This document shows, piece after piece, positions 8,391 through 16,599 of a DNA stretch of 64,000 nt. Where the stretch lies: contig NZ_BLZR01000001.1 in NCBI RefSeq assembly GCF_014193895.1, positions 4,588,001 to 4,652,000 of the forward strand. Direction: 5' to 3'. Position numbers and translations under genes: made by a program. This stretch comes from Clostridium fungisolvens. Lineage in GTDB: Bacteria; Bacillota; Clostridia; Clostridiales; Clostridiaceae. Under the pieces are notes generated by a model. It was not told the origin of the DNA. It saw only the letters and a list, made by a program, of their open reading frames with translations, and did not search any database. How positions within the stretch are numbered: position 1 is the stretch's first letter; each line of letters starts with the position of its first letter.

Positions 8391-8843
8391 GTGGACGAAT
8401 TTAAATTTAGTAACATAGAAGATATAAAAGCTGAAGAAAAACGCCTGTATGAGGAATATAAGCAAAAACTCAATGAGCTAAAAAAAGTTCAAAAAGAAAA
8501 AGAGGCCGTAGGACAAGTACTTACTAAAGGTCTGCTTCCAATTTATGTTCTTTATATATTAAGTTTGGGTCCTACAAACGGAAATGATATATCTCATAAA
8601 ATAGGAGAAAGAACTAATGGCTTATGGGTTCCTAGCACTGGCGGAATATATCCTTTACTAAAGAAGTTTGAAAAAGAAGATCTTATACTCGGCGAATGGG
8701 ATGATCCTAAGAAAAAATTCATGAAAGTTTACACTCTTACAGATAAAGGTTTCAAAGAATTTAACAACAGAAAATCTCTCCTAAAAATTAAGATAGAAGA
8801 AGCATTAGATGTTTTTAAAATAATTTATTCTGATTTATATTAG
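8391..8843 (+). CDS. PadR-family transcriptional regulator
   Basis: 150-residue regulator. Residues 1-45 are highly charged and likely coiled-coil (KAEEKRLYEEYKQKLNELKK). A PadR winged helix follows: LLPIYVLYILSLGPTNGNDISHKI, the recognition region WVPSTGGIYPLLKKFEKEDLI and the wing KKKFMKVYTLTDKGFKEF. PadR proteins are usually autoregulatory repressors that respond to small molecules. The long N-terminal helix in front of the winged helix is unusual, since the dimerisation helix is normally C-terminal. The start is GTG, 8 bases after degV, with a weak ribosome site, so translation is probably coupled. Confidence 0.85.
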   Translation: MDEFKFSNIEDIKAEEKRLYEEYKQKLNELKKVQKEKEAVGQVLTKGLLPIYVLYILSLGPTNGNDISHKIGERTNGLWVPSTGGIYPLLKKFEKEDLILGEWDDPKKKFMKVYTLTDKGFKEFNNRKSLLKIKIEEALDVFKIIYSDLY

Positions 8844-8900
8844 AAGTATTTATACAATCAGATTCTCAACTTTATGTACTGATTTTTCGTCAAAATATTG

Positions 8901-8931
8901 AAGTAAGACTTTTATAAGTCTTACTTTTTTT
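8901..8931 (+). terminator. Terminator of degV-padR
   Basis: AAGTAAGACT TTTAT AAGTCTTACTT followed by a run of T. The 8932-9132 stretch after it shows no gene. Confidence 0.9.
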
Positions 8932-9132
8932 ATTCTTTATAAATTTATAATTCAATTAGATAAGGCTATGTTTAAGAATATTGTTGAAATTAATTGGTTA
9001 TACAGAAGATGCTATATGAGCGAGCAATTACAATTAAATGATTTTTTCAGTATAAATATTTATTAAAAGTAAAGACTAGTGTTTATAAAAAAGATTTTTT
9101 TACGTATATAAATTTAGCAAAGAGGTGATTTT

Positions 9133-9342
9133 TTGAAAGGAAAAGTTTTAGACATGAACAAAACCGATGCTTTCATATCTTTAGAAGATGGAAGCACTAT
9201 AGATTTAGATGTATCTAGGCTCTCTCAAAATGTTAAAGTTGGCGATACAGTTGATATACCCATAACTATGAGGAATTCTGTTGATACAAATTCCTTCTCA
9301 CATGATAAGTCTAACAGCAATAAACAAATTGATTTTTTCTAA
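9133..9342 (+). CDS. Small conserved-type hypothetical protein (69 aa)
   Basis: Short beta-rich protein, MKGKVLDMNKTDAFISLEDG at the N-terminus, then alternating V/I and D/T residues with KVGDTVDIPI. This looks like a small SH3/OB-type barrel, with a polar Ser/Asn/Lys tail ending DFF. The start is TTG with AGAGGTG upstream. The 3' end contains the promoter of the downstream TPP riboswitch. I do not know a function. Confidence 0.65.
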   Translation: MKGKVLDMNKTDAFISLEDGSTIDLDVSRLSQNVKVGDTVDIPITMRNSVDTNSFSHDKSNSNKQIDFF

Positions 9343-9357
9343 AATTTGGAGTATAAT
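9329..9357 (+). promoter_or_regulatory. Promoter of the thiT transcript
   Basis: TTGATT (9329-9334), 17 bases, TATAAT (9352-9357). The -35 box lies inside the last codons of the preceding small gene. Confidence 0.7.
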
Positions 9358-9372
9358 AATGCTAAATTAAAA

Positions 9373-9466
9373 CAGTGTGCTAGGGGTGCCTTAAGGCTGA
9401 GAGATGACTTCGTTCATTAACCCTCATACCTGATCTGGATAATACCAGCGTAGGAAAGCGTTATTG
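9373..9466 (+). ncRNA. TPP riboswitch (thi box)
   Basis: Canonical THI-element blocks are present in order: CTAGGGGTGCC, GGCTGAGAGA, ACCCTCATACCTGATCTGG and ATAATACCAGCGTAGGAA. It is followed by a terminator hairpin at 9477-9507 and the thiamine transporter gene. Thiamine pyrophosphate binding should favour the terminator and shut off thiT and its partner. Confidence 0.97.
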
Positions 9467-9476
9467 ATAGTATATC

Positions 9477-9507
9477 AACCGTATTCCGTCTGGAATACGG
9501 TTTTTTT
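9477..9507 (+). terminator. Expression-platform terminator of the TPP riboswitch
   Basis: AACCGTATTCC GTCT GGAATACGG followed by TTTTTTT, just downstream of the aptamer. Confidence 0.93.
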
Positions 9508-9548
9508 CTCTCGCTTTTCACTCCTTAAACACTAAAAGGGGGATTATT

Positions 9549-10253
9549 ATGATTAATTACTTTAGTCAAATGGTTAAAGAATTTTTTGAGGGACTATCTA
9601 AATTTAGCAGTTTACCAAAAAATTTAGCAGACATCTTTACAAACCCTATGAATGTTATAGCATTATTAGGTTGTGCAGTACTAATAGGAGTTTTTGCAGC
9701 CTCAAGGAAAATTAAATTTGATGCAAAGCTTATAGCAAGAATTGCCTTAGCACTTGCTCTAGCTACTATTCTACAAGCGCTTAAATTATATCACTTTCCT
9801 CAAGGTGGAAGTGTTACTCCTGGAAGTATGATTCCTATAATACTTATCGGGCTAATATATGGTCCATCTGTTGGCCTTCTAACTGGATTTTTATATGGTT
9901 TGATAAATCTTCTTACTGATCCTTATATTGTTCATCCAGTGCAATTACTATTTGATTACCCTTTAGCATTTGCTGCTCTTGGTTTATCTGGTTTCTTTAA
10001 AAACAGCAAAATACTAGGTGCAAACACAAAGTTGTTAGCATGTATTATTGCAATTTTCGGAAGGTTCCTATGCCATTTTATATCTGGAGTTGTATTCTTT
10101 GGTGAATATGCACCTGCTGGTACATCTGTATGGATATATTCCTTAACTGTAAATGGCTTAATAATGGGCGCAGAGGCAATCATATGCGTTATAATACTTT
10201 ATTTCCTACCAGTTGAAAGACTTGTTAAACAAGCCTCTCTAGGCTCATATTAG
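9549..10253 (+). CDS. thiT: ECF thiamine transporter S component
   Basis: Membrane substrate-binding subunit of an energy-coupling-factor importer for thiamine. It has 234 residues with about six hydrophobic helices. The ThiT-type segment GGSVTPGSMIPIILIGLIYG lies near residue 95, and the later FGRFLCHFISGVVFFGEYAP region contains the aromatic residues that line the thiamine pocket in the family. An extra ~45-residue N-terminal stretch (FFEGLSKFSSLPKNLADIF) precedes the core. Expression is controlled by the TPP riboswitch. The energising ECF module is not in the window. Confidence 0.93.
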   Translation: MINYFSQMVKEFFEGLSKFSSLPKNLADIFTNPMNVIALLGCAVLIGVFAASRKIKFDAKLIARIALALALATILQALKLYHFPQGGSVTPGSMIPIILIGLIYGPSVGLLTGFLYGLINLLTDPYIVHPVQLLFDYPLAFAALGLSGFFKNSKILGANTKLLACIIAIFGRFLCHFISGVVFFGEYAPAGTSVWIYSLTVNGLIMGAEAIICVIILYFLPVERLVKQASLGSY

Positions 10254-10265
10254 TGAGGTATTGAT

Positions 10266-10556
10266 ATGGTCATAGTAGATATAGCAGTAATGCCATTAGT
10301 TCCATGTGCAAGTGAAGATGAAATGTATAAAGTAGTAGATAAGGTAATTGAGTATATAGGACAATCAGGGTTAAAATATGAAGTTGGTGCCATGAGTACA
10401 ACTATTGAAGGTGAATTGGACAAAGTATTTGAAGTAATAAAAAAAGCTCACAGGATACCCTTTGACCTAGGAATTGACCGAGTAGTAACTGTTGTTAGAC
10501 TCGATGAAAGGTATGGCGGTATTTCAATTGATGAAAAACTAAAAAACCATAGATAA
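10266..10556 (+). CDS. MTH1187/YkoF-like thiamine-binding protein
   Basis: 96-residue small alpha-beta protein of the MTH1187 (DUF77) family, whose relatives such as YkoF bind thiamine or its precursor HMP. Signatures are VDIAVMPLV at the N-terminus, the YEVGAMSTTIEGELDKVFEV segment and the RVVTVVRLDERYGG strand. It lies 12 bases behind thiT in the same TPP-controlled operon, which supports a role in handling thiamine or its parts after uptake. Confidence 0.88.
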   Translation: MVIVDIAVMPLVPCASEDEMYKVVDKVIEYIGQSGLKYEVGAMSTTIEGELDKVFEVIKKAHRIPFDLGIDRVVTVVRLDERYGGISIDEKLKNHR

Positions 10557-10564
10557 TTAAAGTA

Positions 10565-10593
10565 AAAAAGCAGTGCTAAAAGCACTGCTTTTT
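10565..10593. terminator. Bidirectional terminator
   Basis: AAAAAGCAGTGCT AAA AGCACTGCTTTTT between the convergent thiamine operon and the ferredoxin gene. Confidence 0.93.
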
Positions 10594-10603
10594 CAATATA
10601 GTA

Positions 10604-10792
10604 CTATTCTACTGATATTGCATTTACAGGACAACTTTCTTCAGCTTCCTTAGCTGAATCCTCTACTCCTTCAGGAACATCAGGATTTACCGCTGCAGCT
10701 TTTCCATCATCCTCCATATCAAATACCTCTGGGCAAATAGATGGACAAAGTCCACATCCAATACAAGTATCCTTATCTACGTCAGCTCTCAT
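10604..10792 (-). CDS. Ferredoxin, single [4Fe-4S] type
   Basis: 62-residue acidic electron carrier. The N-terminal cluster motif is Cys10-x2-Cys13-x2-Cys16 with Cys20 (CIGCGLCPSICP), and a single distal Cys54-Pro (SCPVNAI) supplies the fourth ligand. The second full cluster motif of 2[4Fe-4S] clostridial ferredoxins is absent. The length and acidity fit the one-cluster family. The ribosome site is GAGGAGG. Monocistronic, ahead of the terminator shared with the thiamine operon. Confidence 0.92.
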   Translation of the reverse strand: MRADVDKDTCIGCGLCPSICPEVFDMEDDGKAAAVNPDVPEGVEDSAKEAEESCPVNAISVE

Positions 10793-10915
10793 AAAACTTC
10801 CTCCTCAAAAATAATTAACATCTATATTATCTCCTAAAGGTTTCATTTTATGTCTAGAAAATGATAATTTAACAATGAAACTTGAATATTTAATTAATAG
10901 CTTTATTAACGCATC

Positions 10916-10955
10916 ATGTTGAAATGAATTGAATAGTCATCCGATGCTTTAATAC
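10916..10955 (+). repeat. Diverged family C repeat
   Basis: ATGTTGAAATGAA and GTCATCCGATGCTTTAAT match the better copy at 46538-46589. It lies between mrp and the ferredoxin gene (10793-10998), where nothing else is recognised. Confidence 0.45.
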
Positions 10956-10998
10956 TGTTAGGGCTAAATTTAAGGTTAATTCATATCACAGAAGTCTT

Positions 10999-11841
10999 TT
11001 AATATAATCCTGCAAAGAGCATTTCATATAAGGCATTATCTGCTACGTAACCTTCTGCTTTTCCTTCTTCTAAAGCCTCAGTTAAATCAACATTTATCGG
11101 CAACTCACAGATAAGTGGTAACCCTAAATACTCTGCATGTTCTTCTGCAGATTTTTTAGAAAATACTCTCATCTTTGTACCACATCCATCACATTCTATG
11201 TAAGACATGTTCTCTACAACGCCTCTTATTTGTACTCCAACCTTTTCAGCCATAATAACAACCTTTTTAACAATCATTGAAACCATGTCTTGAGGAGTTG
11301 ATACGACCACAATTTCTGATATAGGAAAACTTTGCATTACTGTAAGAGCTATGTCACCAGTTCCTGGTGGCATATCTATCAGCAAGTAGTCTAAATCATC
11401 CCATACAGTATCAGTGTACATCTGATTTAGAACCCCAGTTACTACAGGTCCTCTCCATATAACAGGCTGAGCTTCTTCAGCTGTAAGCAAATTCATTGAT
11501 ATTACCTTTATTCCCATTTCTGTTTCAACAGGAATAAATTTAAAGTTGTTATTATCATCTATTGGTAGCATTTGTGCTCGCTTTTCATTGATCCCAAAGA
11601 ACCTTGGCATTGATGGACCTGTTATATCAGCATCTAACACTCCAACTTTATACCCTTTCTTTCTCAAGTGAGTAGCCATTATACCAGTAACAGTAGATTT
11701 TCCAACTCCACCTTTTCCACTTATAACACCAATTATATTTTTAATATTACCGTATTTAGGCATAACCTTAACACATACATTTGTACCGCTTTTAGCGCTT
11801 GAACATTTATCTTTACTTGCACATGTTGAACAATCTCCCAT
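10999..11841 (-). CDS. Mrp/ApbC-family Fe-S cluster carrier ATPase
   Basis: 280-residue P-loop ATPase of the Mrp/NBP35 group, which binds and passes on Fe-S clusters. The deviant Walker A motif GVISGKGGVGKST (about residues 38-50) and LLIDMPPGTGD are plain. Three N-terminal cysteines (Cys4, Cys7, Cys13) resemble the NBP35-type N-terminal cluster site, and the C-terminal half has the CxxC pair (CDGCGTK) that binds the bridging cluster. The protein is only about 20 bases downstream of a lipoprotein gene and may be read with it. The nearby ferredoxin is a plausible client, by inference only. Confidence 0.9.
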   Translation of the reverse strand: MGDCSTCASKDKCSSAKSGTNVCVKVMPKYGNIKNIIGVISGKGGVGKSTVTGIMATHLRKKGYKVGVLDADITGPSMPRFFGINEKRAQMLPIDDNNNFKFIPVETEMGIKVISMNLLTAEEAQPVIWRGPVVTGVLNQMYTDTVWDDLDYLLIDMPPGTGDIALTVMQSFPISEIVVVSTPQDMVSMIVKKVVIMAEKVGVQIRGVVENMSYIECDGCGTKMRVFSKKSAEEHAEYLGLPLICELPINVDLTEALEEGKAEGYVADNALYEMLFAGLY

Positions 11842-11860
11842 TTATAGTACCTCCTATTTT

Positions 11861-12694
11861 CTACCAGGTATCTGGCTTTTTATCTAATACGTTTATTTGC
11901 CATGCATTAAAATCATCATACTTACAATCTACATAGTAATTTGTTTGAGAATTATCTTTTTTATTTGTTATAGTTACTATAGTTTTAAATGTTTTAGTCT
12001 TATACCCTTGATTTTTAACGCTAATTATTACATTGAACTTATCTGAATTTTTATCCACCAACTGGCCATTTGGAATTATGGATTTTATATCTCGTTTGAA
12101 CTGCTCTAAATCAGTAGATAAGATGTACTGCGCACAGTCCCTATCATCAGAAATATCTATCCCAATACTTCCATCATCTTTCATCAACCCATCTTTATTC
12201 TTTTTTATAACCTCTAATATAGAAGAATAATATACATTTTCAAATTCTCTAGGTTTCCTGATAAAAGATAAGTTTTGTATTATATCATTATCTAGTCGCT
12301 TTGGAACTACGTATATAGATTTATCATCATAAAAATTGCCGGTTTTCTTATCATATATACCAACTACATAATTAAACTTCTTTACTTCTTTTCCCATTTG
12401 CATTTCAAATACATAATCTGGTGCAAGAGTGGATTTTTCACTTACTGCTTTTGCAGAGGATAATAAATCATATATCTCTGATATAGTACTCTTGTCTGTT
12501 ACAACAAATCTAAATCCAGTATCTCTAGTGCTCTGAATCACTATTTTATCAACTTTATTTTGTTTTATATATTCGAAATCTTTATTTTTACTTCCAAGCT
12601 TACTTTGTATTGCTTCAGTTACACCACATGATACAAATAACGCTGACACTAAAACAAATATCATTAATAAAATAATGCTCTTTCTACTATTCAC
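11861..12694 (-). CDS. Unrecognised secreted lipoprotein (277 aa)
   Basis: An N-terminal hydrophobic stretch followed by the lipobox LFVSC makes this a lipid-anchored extracytoplasmic protein, with Cys at residue 23. The rest is a mix of charged beta strands (KVDKIVIQSTRDTGFRFVV, FKTIVTITNKKDN) with no motif that I recognise. The start is GTG, with GGGAG about 11 bases upstream. It is followed closely by mrp. No function can be assigned. Confidence 0.75.
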   Translation of the reverse strand: MNSRKSIILLMIFVLVSALFVSCGVTEAIQSKLGSKNKDFEYIKQNKVDKIVIQSTRDTGFRFVVTDKSTISEIYDLLSSAKAVSEKSTLAPDYVFEMQMGKEVKKFNYVVGIYDKKTGNFYDDKSIYVVPKRLDNDIIQNLSFIRKPREFENVYYSSILEVIKKNKDGLMKDDGSIGIDISDDRDCAQYILSTDLEQFKRDIKSIIPNGQLVDKNSDKFNVIISVKNQGYKTKTFKTIVTITNKKDNSQTNYYVDCKYDDFNAWQINVLDKKPDTW

Positions 12695-12778
12695 TTTGTA
12701 CCAAACTCCCTTATAGATATAATAATTGTAACTAAACTCATATTTTCAGGCTCATTCTCAAACTAAGAACAATACATA

Positions 12779-12803
12779 AAGGAGAAGCTTAATACTTCTC
12801 CTA
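12779..12803 (-). terminator. Hairpin between two unrecognised membrane-linked genes
   Basis: GGAGAAG TATTAAG CTTCTCC with a short T-rich tail on the minus strand. It is a modest terminator for the gene at 12869-13453. Confidence 0.65.
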
Positions 12804-12868
12804 CCTTCCTCTTACTTAAATTATAATACTATAGGGTTCCTAACTCAACTATTAATTTATATCGGTCA

Positions 12869-13453
12869 TTATTTATTCTGGGTAAAACTCTCTACAATAA
12901 CATCGAATACAGAATTTAAACTTTCCTTATATTTGTCTTGTCCTATACTAAAATCCACCTTGAAGACTATTCCGTTTGCTTCACTAACGTAGTATGTATT
13001 GTGATATACTAGTTTTCCTTGATTTAGCTTTTCCTTATAGTCAACCTTTCTGCATTCTTTATCTTTTATCTTTATATTTACTATCTTATAATCTAATATC
13101 TTTTCATTATTTAATCTAACTTTGTCTTCTCCAGATATCTTGTCCAAATTTTCTTTTGAATTTAATAGCTGAGCATAGCCCATGACCCCTAATTCATCAT
13201 TTTTAAAGTTATTGGAGTAAATTATATAATTTCCTGGATAAGATTTTTGTTCTGCAATCCATTCACTAGGCAATTTATACTGATACTTCCCATCATTTAT
13301 TGAGTATTGCTTGAAATCAGTTATATTACTGTTCATTAAAGACACTATCCTCAATCTATCATTAAACCCTATTTGGACTACAAAAAGTACCGCCATAAGA
13401 CTTATGAGAATCAGCATAACTCCCAATTGCTTTTTGTTCATAAACGCTTTCAC
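12869..13453 (-). CDS. Unrecognised membrane-anchored extracytoplasmic protein (194 aa)
   Basis: One N-terminal membrane helix (about residues 8-27, LGVMLILISLMAVLFVVQIG) and a ~160-residue outer domain. The outer domain contains YKLPSEWIAEQKSYPGNYII and a C-terminal FDVIVESFTQNK, a layout reminiscent of PsbP-like clostridial surface domains, but the match is not strong enough to name. The start is GTG, preceded by GGGGGT. It stands alone between terminators. Confidence 0.72.
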   Translation of the reverse strand: MKAFMNKKQLGVMLILISLMAVLFVVQIGFNDRLRIVSLMNSNITDFKQYSINDGKYQYKLPSEWIAEQKSYPGNYIIYSNNFKNDELGVMGYAQLLNSKENLDKISGEDKVRLNNEKILDYKIVNIKIKDKECRKVDYKEKLNQGKLVYHNTYYVSEANGIVFKVDFSIGQDKYKESLNSVFDVIVESFTQNK

Positions 13454-13521
13454 TTTTTACCCCCTGTAATATAGCATTTTATACTCTAGTATATTATAGG
13501 TACAAGCCTTTTATTACAAAA

Positions 13522-13592
13522 TTAAGGTGGTGAAAAGATAAACTATTTATACTTATTTGTTATAAGCAGTCTATCAAACTACACCACCTTGA
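13522..13592 (-). terminator. Long-loop inverted repeat downstream of the acidic-linker gene
   Basis: AAGGTGGTG (13524-13532) and CACCACCTT (13582-13590) are perfect 9-base arms around a ~49-base AT-rich loop with weaker inner pairing. The minus-strand tail is TTAATTTTG. It is probably a terminator, though the loop is unusually long. Confidence 0.5.
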
Positions 13593-13594
13593 TT

Positions 13595-14917
13595 CTATTT
13601 CATTGGTACAACTATCATGGAATTTTTAAAATCATAGAACATTAGCCAATAACCATAATCCTTACCCTTCTTAGAATAAGGCATCCAAGTTACAAATCCT
13701 GACTTACCTCCATATGGTTGTTCTAACTTATCTTTAGTTCCAGGTACTGCATAAACCAAGTATTTAACTCTGCCCTCATCATCGCATTTAAACCCAATCA
13801 TAAAGTATCCATATTTTTTAATGTATGGATAATAATTTATCATAGGATAATATACTACTGTGTACTTATTGTAGTTTGATATGTTGCACATAACGTCTAA
13901 ATCTTTTACTGGAACCTTGTACCACTTACAGTACTTTATGTCTCTGAATCCACCAACTTCTTCAAAGTCCTGAACAACACCTTGGAAGAACTCTCCTATA
14001 CTACCTCTTATCTCGAAGCTATTTTCTACATCTATTTCTATATCTTTTTCTTTTTCTTTTGCCTCAATAATTGACCTCTCATATTCATCAAACTTATGAT
14101 CCTTAGGATCTTCTTCGTCTTCTCTATCGTTTATTTTATCCAAGTAACTTTCTACAGGCTCATCCTCTACTTCATTACTAGGAGTTTCAACTTCAACTCT
14201 ATTTATTTCTTCCTCTGCCTCTAACTTTTTATCGGCTTTTTCAATAACTACCTTATCTTCTTGTGGAATCTCTTCTGGTTTTCTTGGATTCTCTTTAATT
14301 TCTTCTACAATCGGTTGCTGTAGTACTTCTTCTCTCTTTTCTTCTACTTCTTCTTTAATTTCTACTTTAACTTTCTTATCTTGCTCATATTCAAGTTTTT
14401 TATGTTCATCTTTATGATGATGCTCATCTTTACTACTTTCTTTTACTTCTACTTTTTCTTCTGCTTTCACCTCTGTCTTAACCTTTGCATTGATTAGTTT
14501 GTAAGCCTTCCAATCATCACTTGGCAACTCCCCATTCATAAATCCACCAAGTACAAAGGTCAACTTTCCATCCAATTCTTTTGCAAGGGCCGCTCCTGAG
14601 ACTTTATCAAATAATATGCCTGCTCCACCGATATCATTTGCTAAATACTCACAACTTGTCTCAGCCTTACCTTGTTCAGATATGTTCACAGGACCTAGGT
14701 TTATTAATTGCTTATTATCTTTCTTTGAACAGATAAGGATCATGCACAACTTCCCATTATCTTTTTTTAAGTTCTGCGCATAGAAGGTTATCTTGCATTT
14801 ATCATTTTTAGCCTCAATCTTTGCATAGCCTGACAAAGGCTTATCAGATGATACAGAATGACCTCTTTCATCTTCTTGAAGTATAATAAAACTCCTATAT
14901 AATTTTCCGTGTGACAA
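13595..14917 (-). CDS. Two-domain hypothetical protein with a long acidic/charged linker (440 aa)
   Basis: The N-terminal domain (about 1-150) is beta-rich with GYAKIEAKNDKCKITFYAQN and a LGGFMNGELPSDDW motif. A Glu/Lys-rich low-complexity linker follows (about 150-300; repeated KVEVK/EEVEEK and a His patch DEHHHKDEHKK). The C-terminal domain (about 305-440) is rich in Tyr and Trp (YYPMINYYPYIKKYGYFMIG). No signal peptide or membrane helix is seen. The start is TTG behind GGAGGG. Such proteins recur in clostridia next to ksgA, but I know of no function. The linker suggests a flexible scaffold between two folded ends. Confidence 0.75.
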   Translation of the reverse strand: MSHGKLYRSFIILQEDERGHSVSSDKPLSGYAKIEAKNDKCKITFYAQNLKKDNGKLCMILICSKKDNKQLINLGPVNISEQGKAETSCEYLANDIGGAGILFDKVSGAALAKELDGKLTFVLGGFMNGELPSDDWKAYKLINAKVKTEVKAEEKVEVKESSKDEHHHKDEHKKLEYEQDKKVKVEIKEEVEEKREEVLQQPIVEEIKENPRKPEEIPQEDKVVIEKADKKLEAEEEINRVEVETPSNEVEDEPVESYLDKINDREDEEDPKDHKFDEYERSIIEAKEKEKDIEIDVENSFEIRGSIGEFFQGVVQDFEEVGGFRDIKYCKWYKVPVKDLDVMCNISNYNKYTVVYYPMINYYPYIKKYGYFMIGFKCDDEGRVKYLVYAVPGTKDKLEQPYGGKSGFVTWMPYSKKGKDYGYWLMFYDFKNSMIVVPMK

Positions 14918-15018
14918 CTTAATAGTCCCTCCACATTATATTTATTCTTTATATTATATGTGTAAAGTCTTATAATATGATTGAAAAGGCTTCTATACAG
15001 TTGTCCCATTTTAAAAAG

Positions 15019-15048
15019 AAAAAACCTCTGTCTTTAACAGGGTTTTTC
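15019..15048 (-). terminator. Terminator of the rnmV-ksgA unit
   Basis: AAAACCTCTGT CTTT ACAGGGTTTT hairpin, T-rich on the minus strand, about 70 bases after the ksgA stop. Confidence 0.85.
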
Positions 15049-15119
15049 TATAGAATTAAATAATTACTAGTGCTATCACACTAAAAGCTTAATTAAATAT
15101 TTTTATGTACATATAACTA

Positions 15120-15971
15120 TTAACTATTATTCTTTTCTTCATATATTGAATCACTAAGAGCTGCAAATTCAGCAATACTTAGAGTTTCACCTCTTCTTTT
15201 AGGATCTATTCCACTATTTTCGAACGCCTTTTCCATATGCTCTTTTGTAAGACCTATACTTTTAACGGTATTCCATAAAGTCTTTCTTCTCATATTAAAT
15301 GAATTTCTTACGACATCAAAAAATAGTTTTTCACTTTTTACATCTACTCTAGGTTTTCCAAGTCTATCTAACCTTATAACAATTGATTCAACCTTTGGCC
15401 TCGGAATAAAGCAATTAGGTGAAACATATCTTACAATTCTTGTATCGCAATAGTATTGGACAAGAACAGATATAGAACCGTATTCTTTACAATTAGGCTC
15501 TGAATTTATTCTTTCTGCAACCTCTTTCTGTATCATTATTGTTAGAGATTTAAAATTGTATCCTTCGTTCAAAAGTCTTACAATAATTGGAGTAGTAACG
15601 TAGTACGGAAGATTGGCTACAAGTTTTACACTCTTCTCTTCACCTATCAATTCATTAAAATCAACTTTTAATGCATCTTTATGAACTAATTGAAACTTAG
15701 GGTTATCTCCGAGTTCATTTTGTAATATTGGTACTAGCTCATCATCTAGCTCTATTGCTATTACCTTTTTTGCTTTTTTAAGAAGCTCTGCTGTTAGAGT
15801 CCCAACTCCTGGGCCGATTTCTATGACTAAATCATCCTCGGTTACTTCAGCTCCATCTACAATGTCTTGTAATACCGAATCATCTACAAGAAAGTTTTGA
15901 CCTAAACTTTTAGTAAATTTAAAATTATACTTTTTCACTAATTCTTGCGTCTTTATATCTTTTATATCCAT
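15120..15971 (-). CDS. ksgA: 16S rRNA (A1518/A1519) dimethyltransferase
   Basis: SAM-dependent enzyme that dimethylates two adjacent adenines near the 3' end of 16S rRNA during small-subunit maturation. It has 283 residues: SLGQNFLVD at the N-terminus, the SAM-binding VIEIGPGVGTLTAELL loop, the catalytic NLPYYVTTP motif and the C-terminal helical domain with FNMRRKTLWN. The start is ATG behind AGGAG. It follows rnmV with a 4-base gap, the classical Firmicute pair. Confidence 0.97.
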   Translation of the reverse strand: MDIKDIKTQELVKKYNFKFTKSLGQNFLVDDSVLQDIVDGAEVTEDDLVIEIGPGVGTLTAELLKKAKKVIAIELDDELVPILQNELGDNPKFQLVHKDALKVDFNELIGEEKSVKLVANLPYYVTTPIIVRLLNEGYNFKSLTIMIQKEVAERINSEPNCKEYGSISVLVQYYCDTRIVRYVSPNCFIPRPKVESIVIRLDRLGKPRVDVKSEKLFFDVVRNSFNMRRKTLWNTVKSIGLTKEHMEKAFENSGIDPKRRGETLSIAEFAALSDSIYEEKNNS

Positions 15972-15975
15972 AAAA

Positions 15976-16530
15976 TTATTCTCCTATACTTAACTTTTTA
16001 TCAACCTTTTTCATAGCTTCCACAAATTCTTCTTTAGTTATTCCATAATTATTTAATCTGGAAAGCAGTTGGTTCCCATTTCCATATCCAATACTAAGTT
16101 CTTTACCTAAAAGAGCTCTCCTATTTTTAGCAGCTCCATCACCAACTAATTTAAAATATAAAAGGTCTTGAATGCTAAACTCTTCTCTTTTTTCCTTTTG
16201 ATTAGCCTTTGCCTCAGTTAAAGCTCTTATTATAACTTCTGGCGTAGCATTTTCTACCCCAATGTCACCATCCTTTGTTCCATCCTCCCTTGCTATATAA
16301 GCATGTTTTATTCCTTCTACTCTTTTAGAAATTATTCGTCTTATCTTTTCACCAGCAAAGTCTGGATCAGTTAGTACTATTACACCTTGTCTTTTCTGTG
16401 CTTCTTTAATTCTATTTATAATCTTACCGTTTATTCCAAATCCACCTACAGCTATAACTTCAGCATCTACAGCTTTTTTTACCGCAGTAACATCATCTCT
16501 TCCCTCAACCACAATAACTTCTTTTATCAC
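15976..16530 (-). CDS. rnmV: Ribonuclease M5
   Basis: Toprim-domain endonuclease that makes the final cuts producing mature 5S rRNA. It has 184 residues. The Toprim acidic sites are visible as VVEGRDDV at the N-terminus and LTDPDFAG near residue 55, followed by the M5-specific C-terminal region (LLYFKLVGDGAAKNRRALLG). The start is GTG with AGGAAG upstream. Gene order rnmV-ksgA downstream of yabE and tatD is conserved in Firmicutes. Confidence 0.95.
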   Translation of the reverse strand: MIKEVIVVEGRDDVTAVKKAVDAEVIAVGGFGINGKIINRIKEAQKRQGVIVLTDPDFAGEKIRRIISKRVEGIKHAYIAREDGTKDGDIGVENATPEVIIRALTEAKANQKEKREEFSIQDLLYFKLVGDGAAKNRRALLGKELSIGYGNGNQLLSRLNNYGITKEEFVEAMKKVDKKLSIGE

Positions 16531-16599
16531 AAAAAGACTTCCTTTCCTTTTTAAATCATAATCTTAATTTAACTAGTTACACCGCTTCTGTCAACTTTA

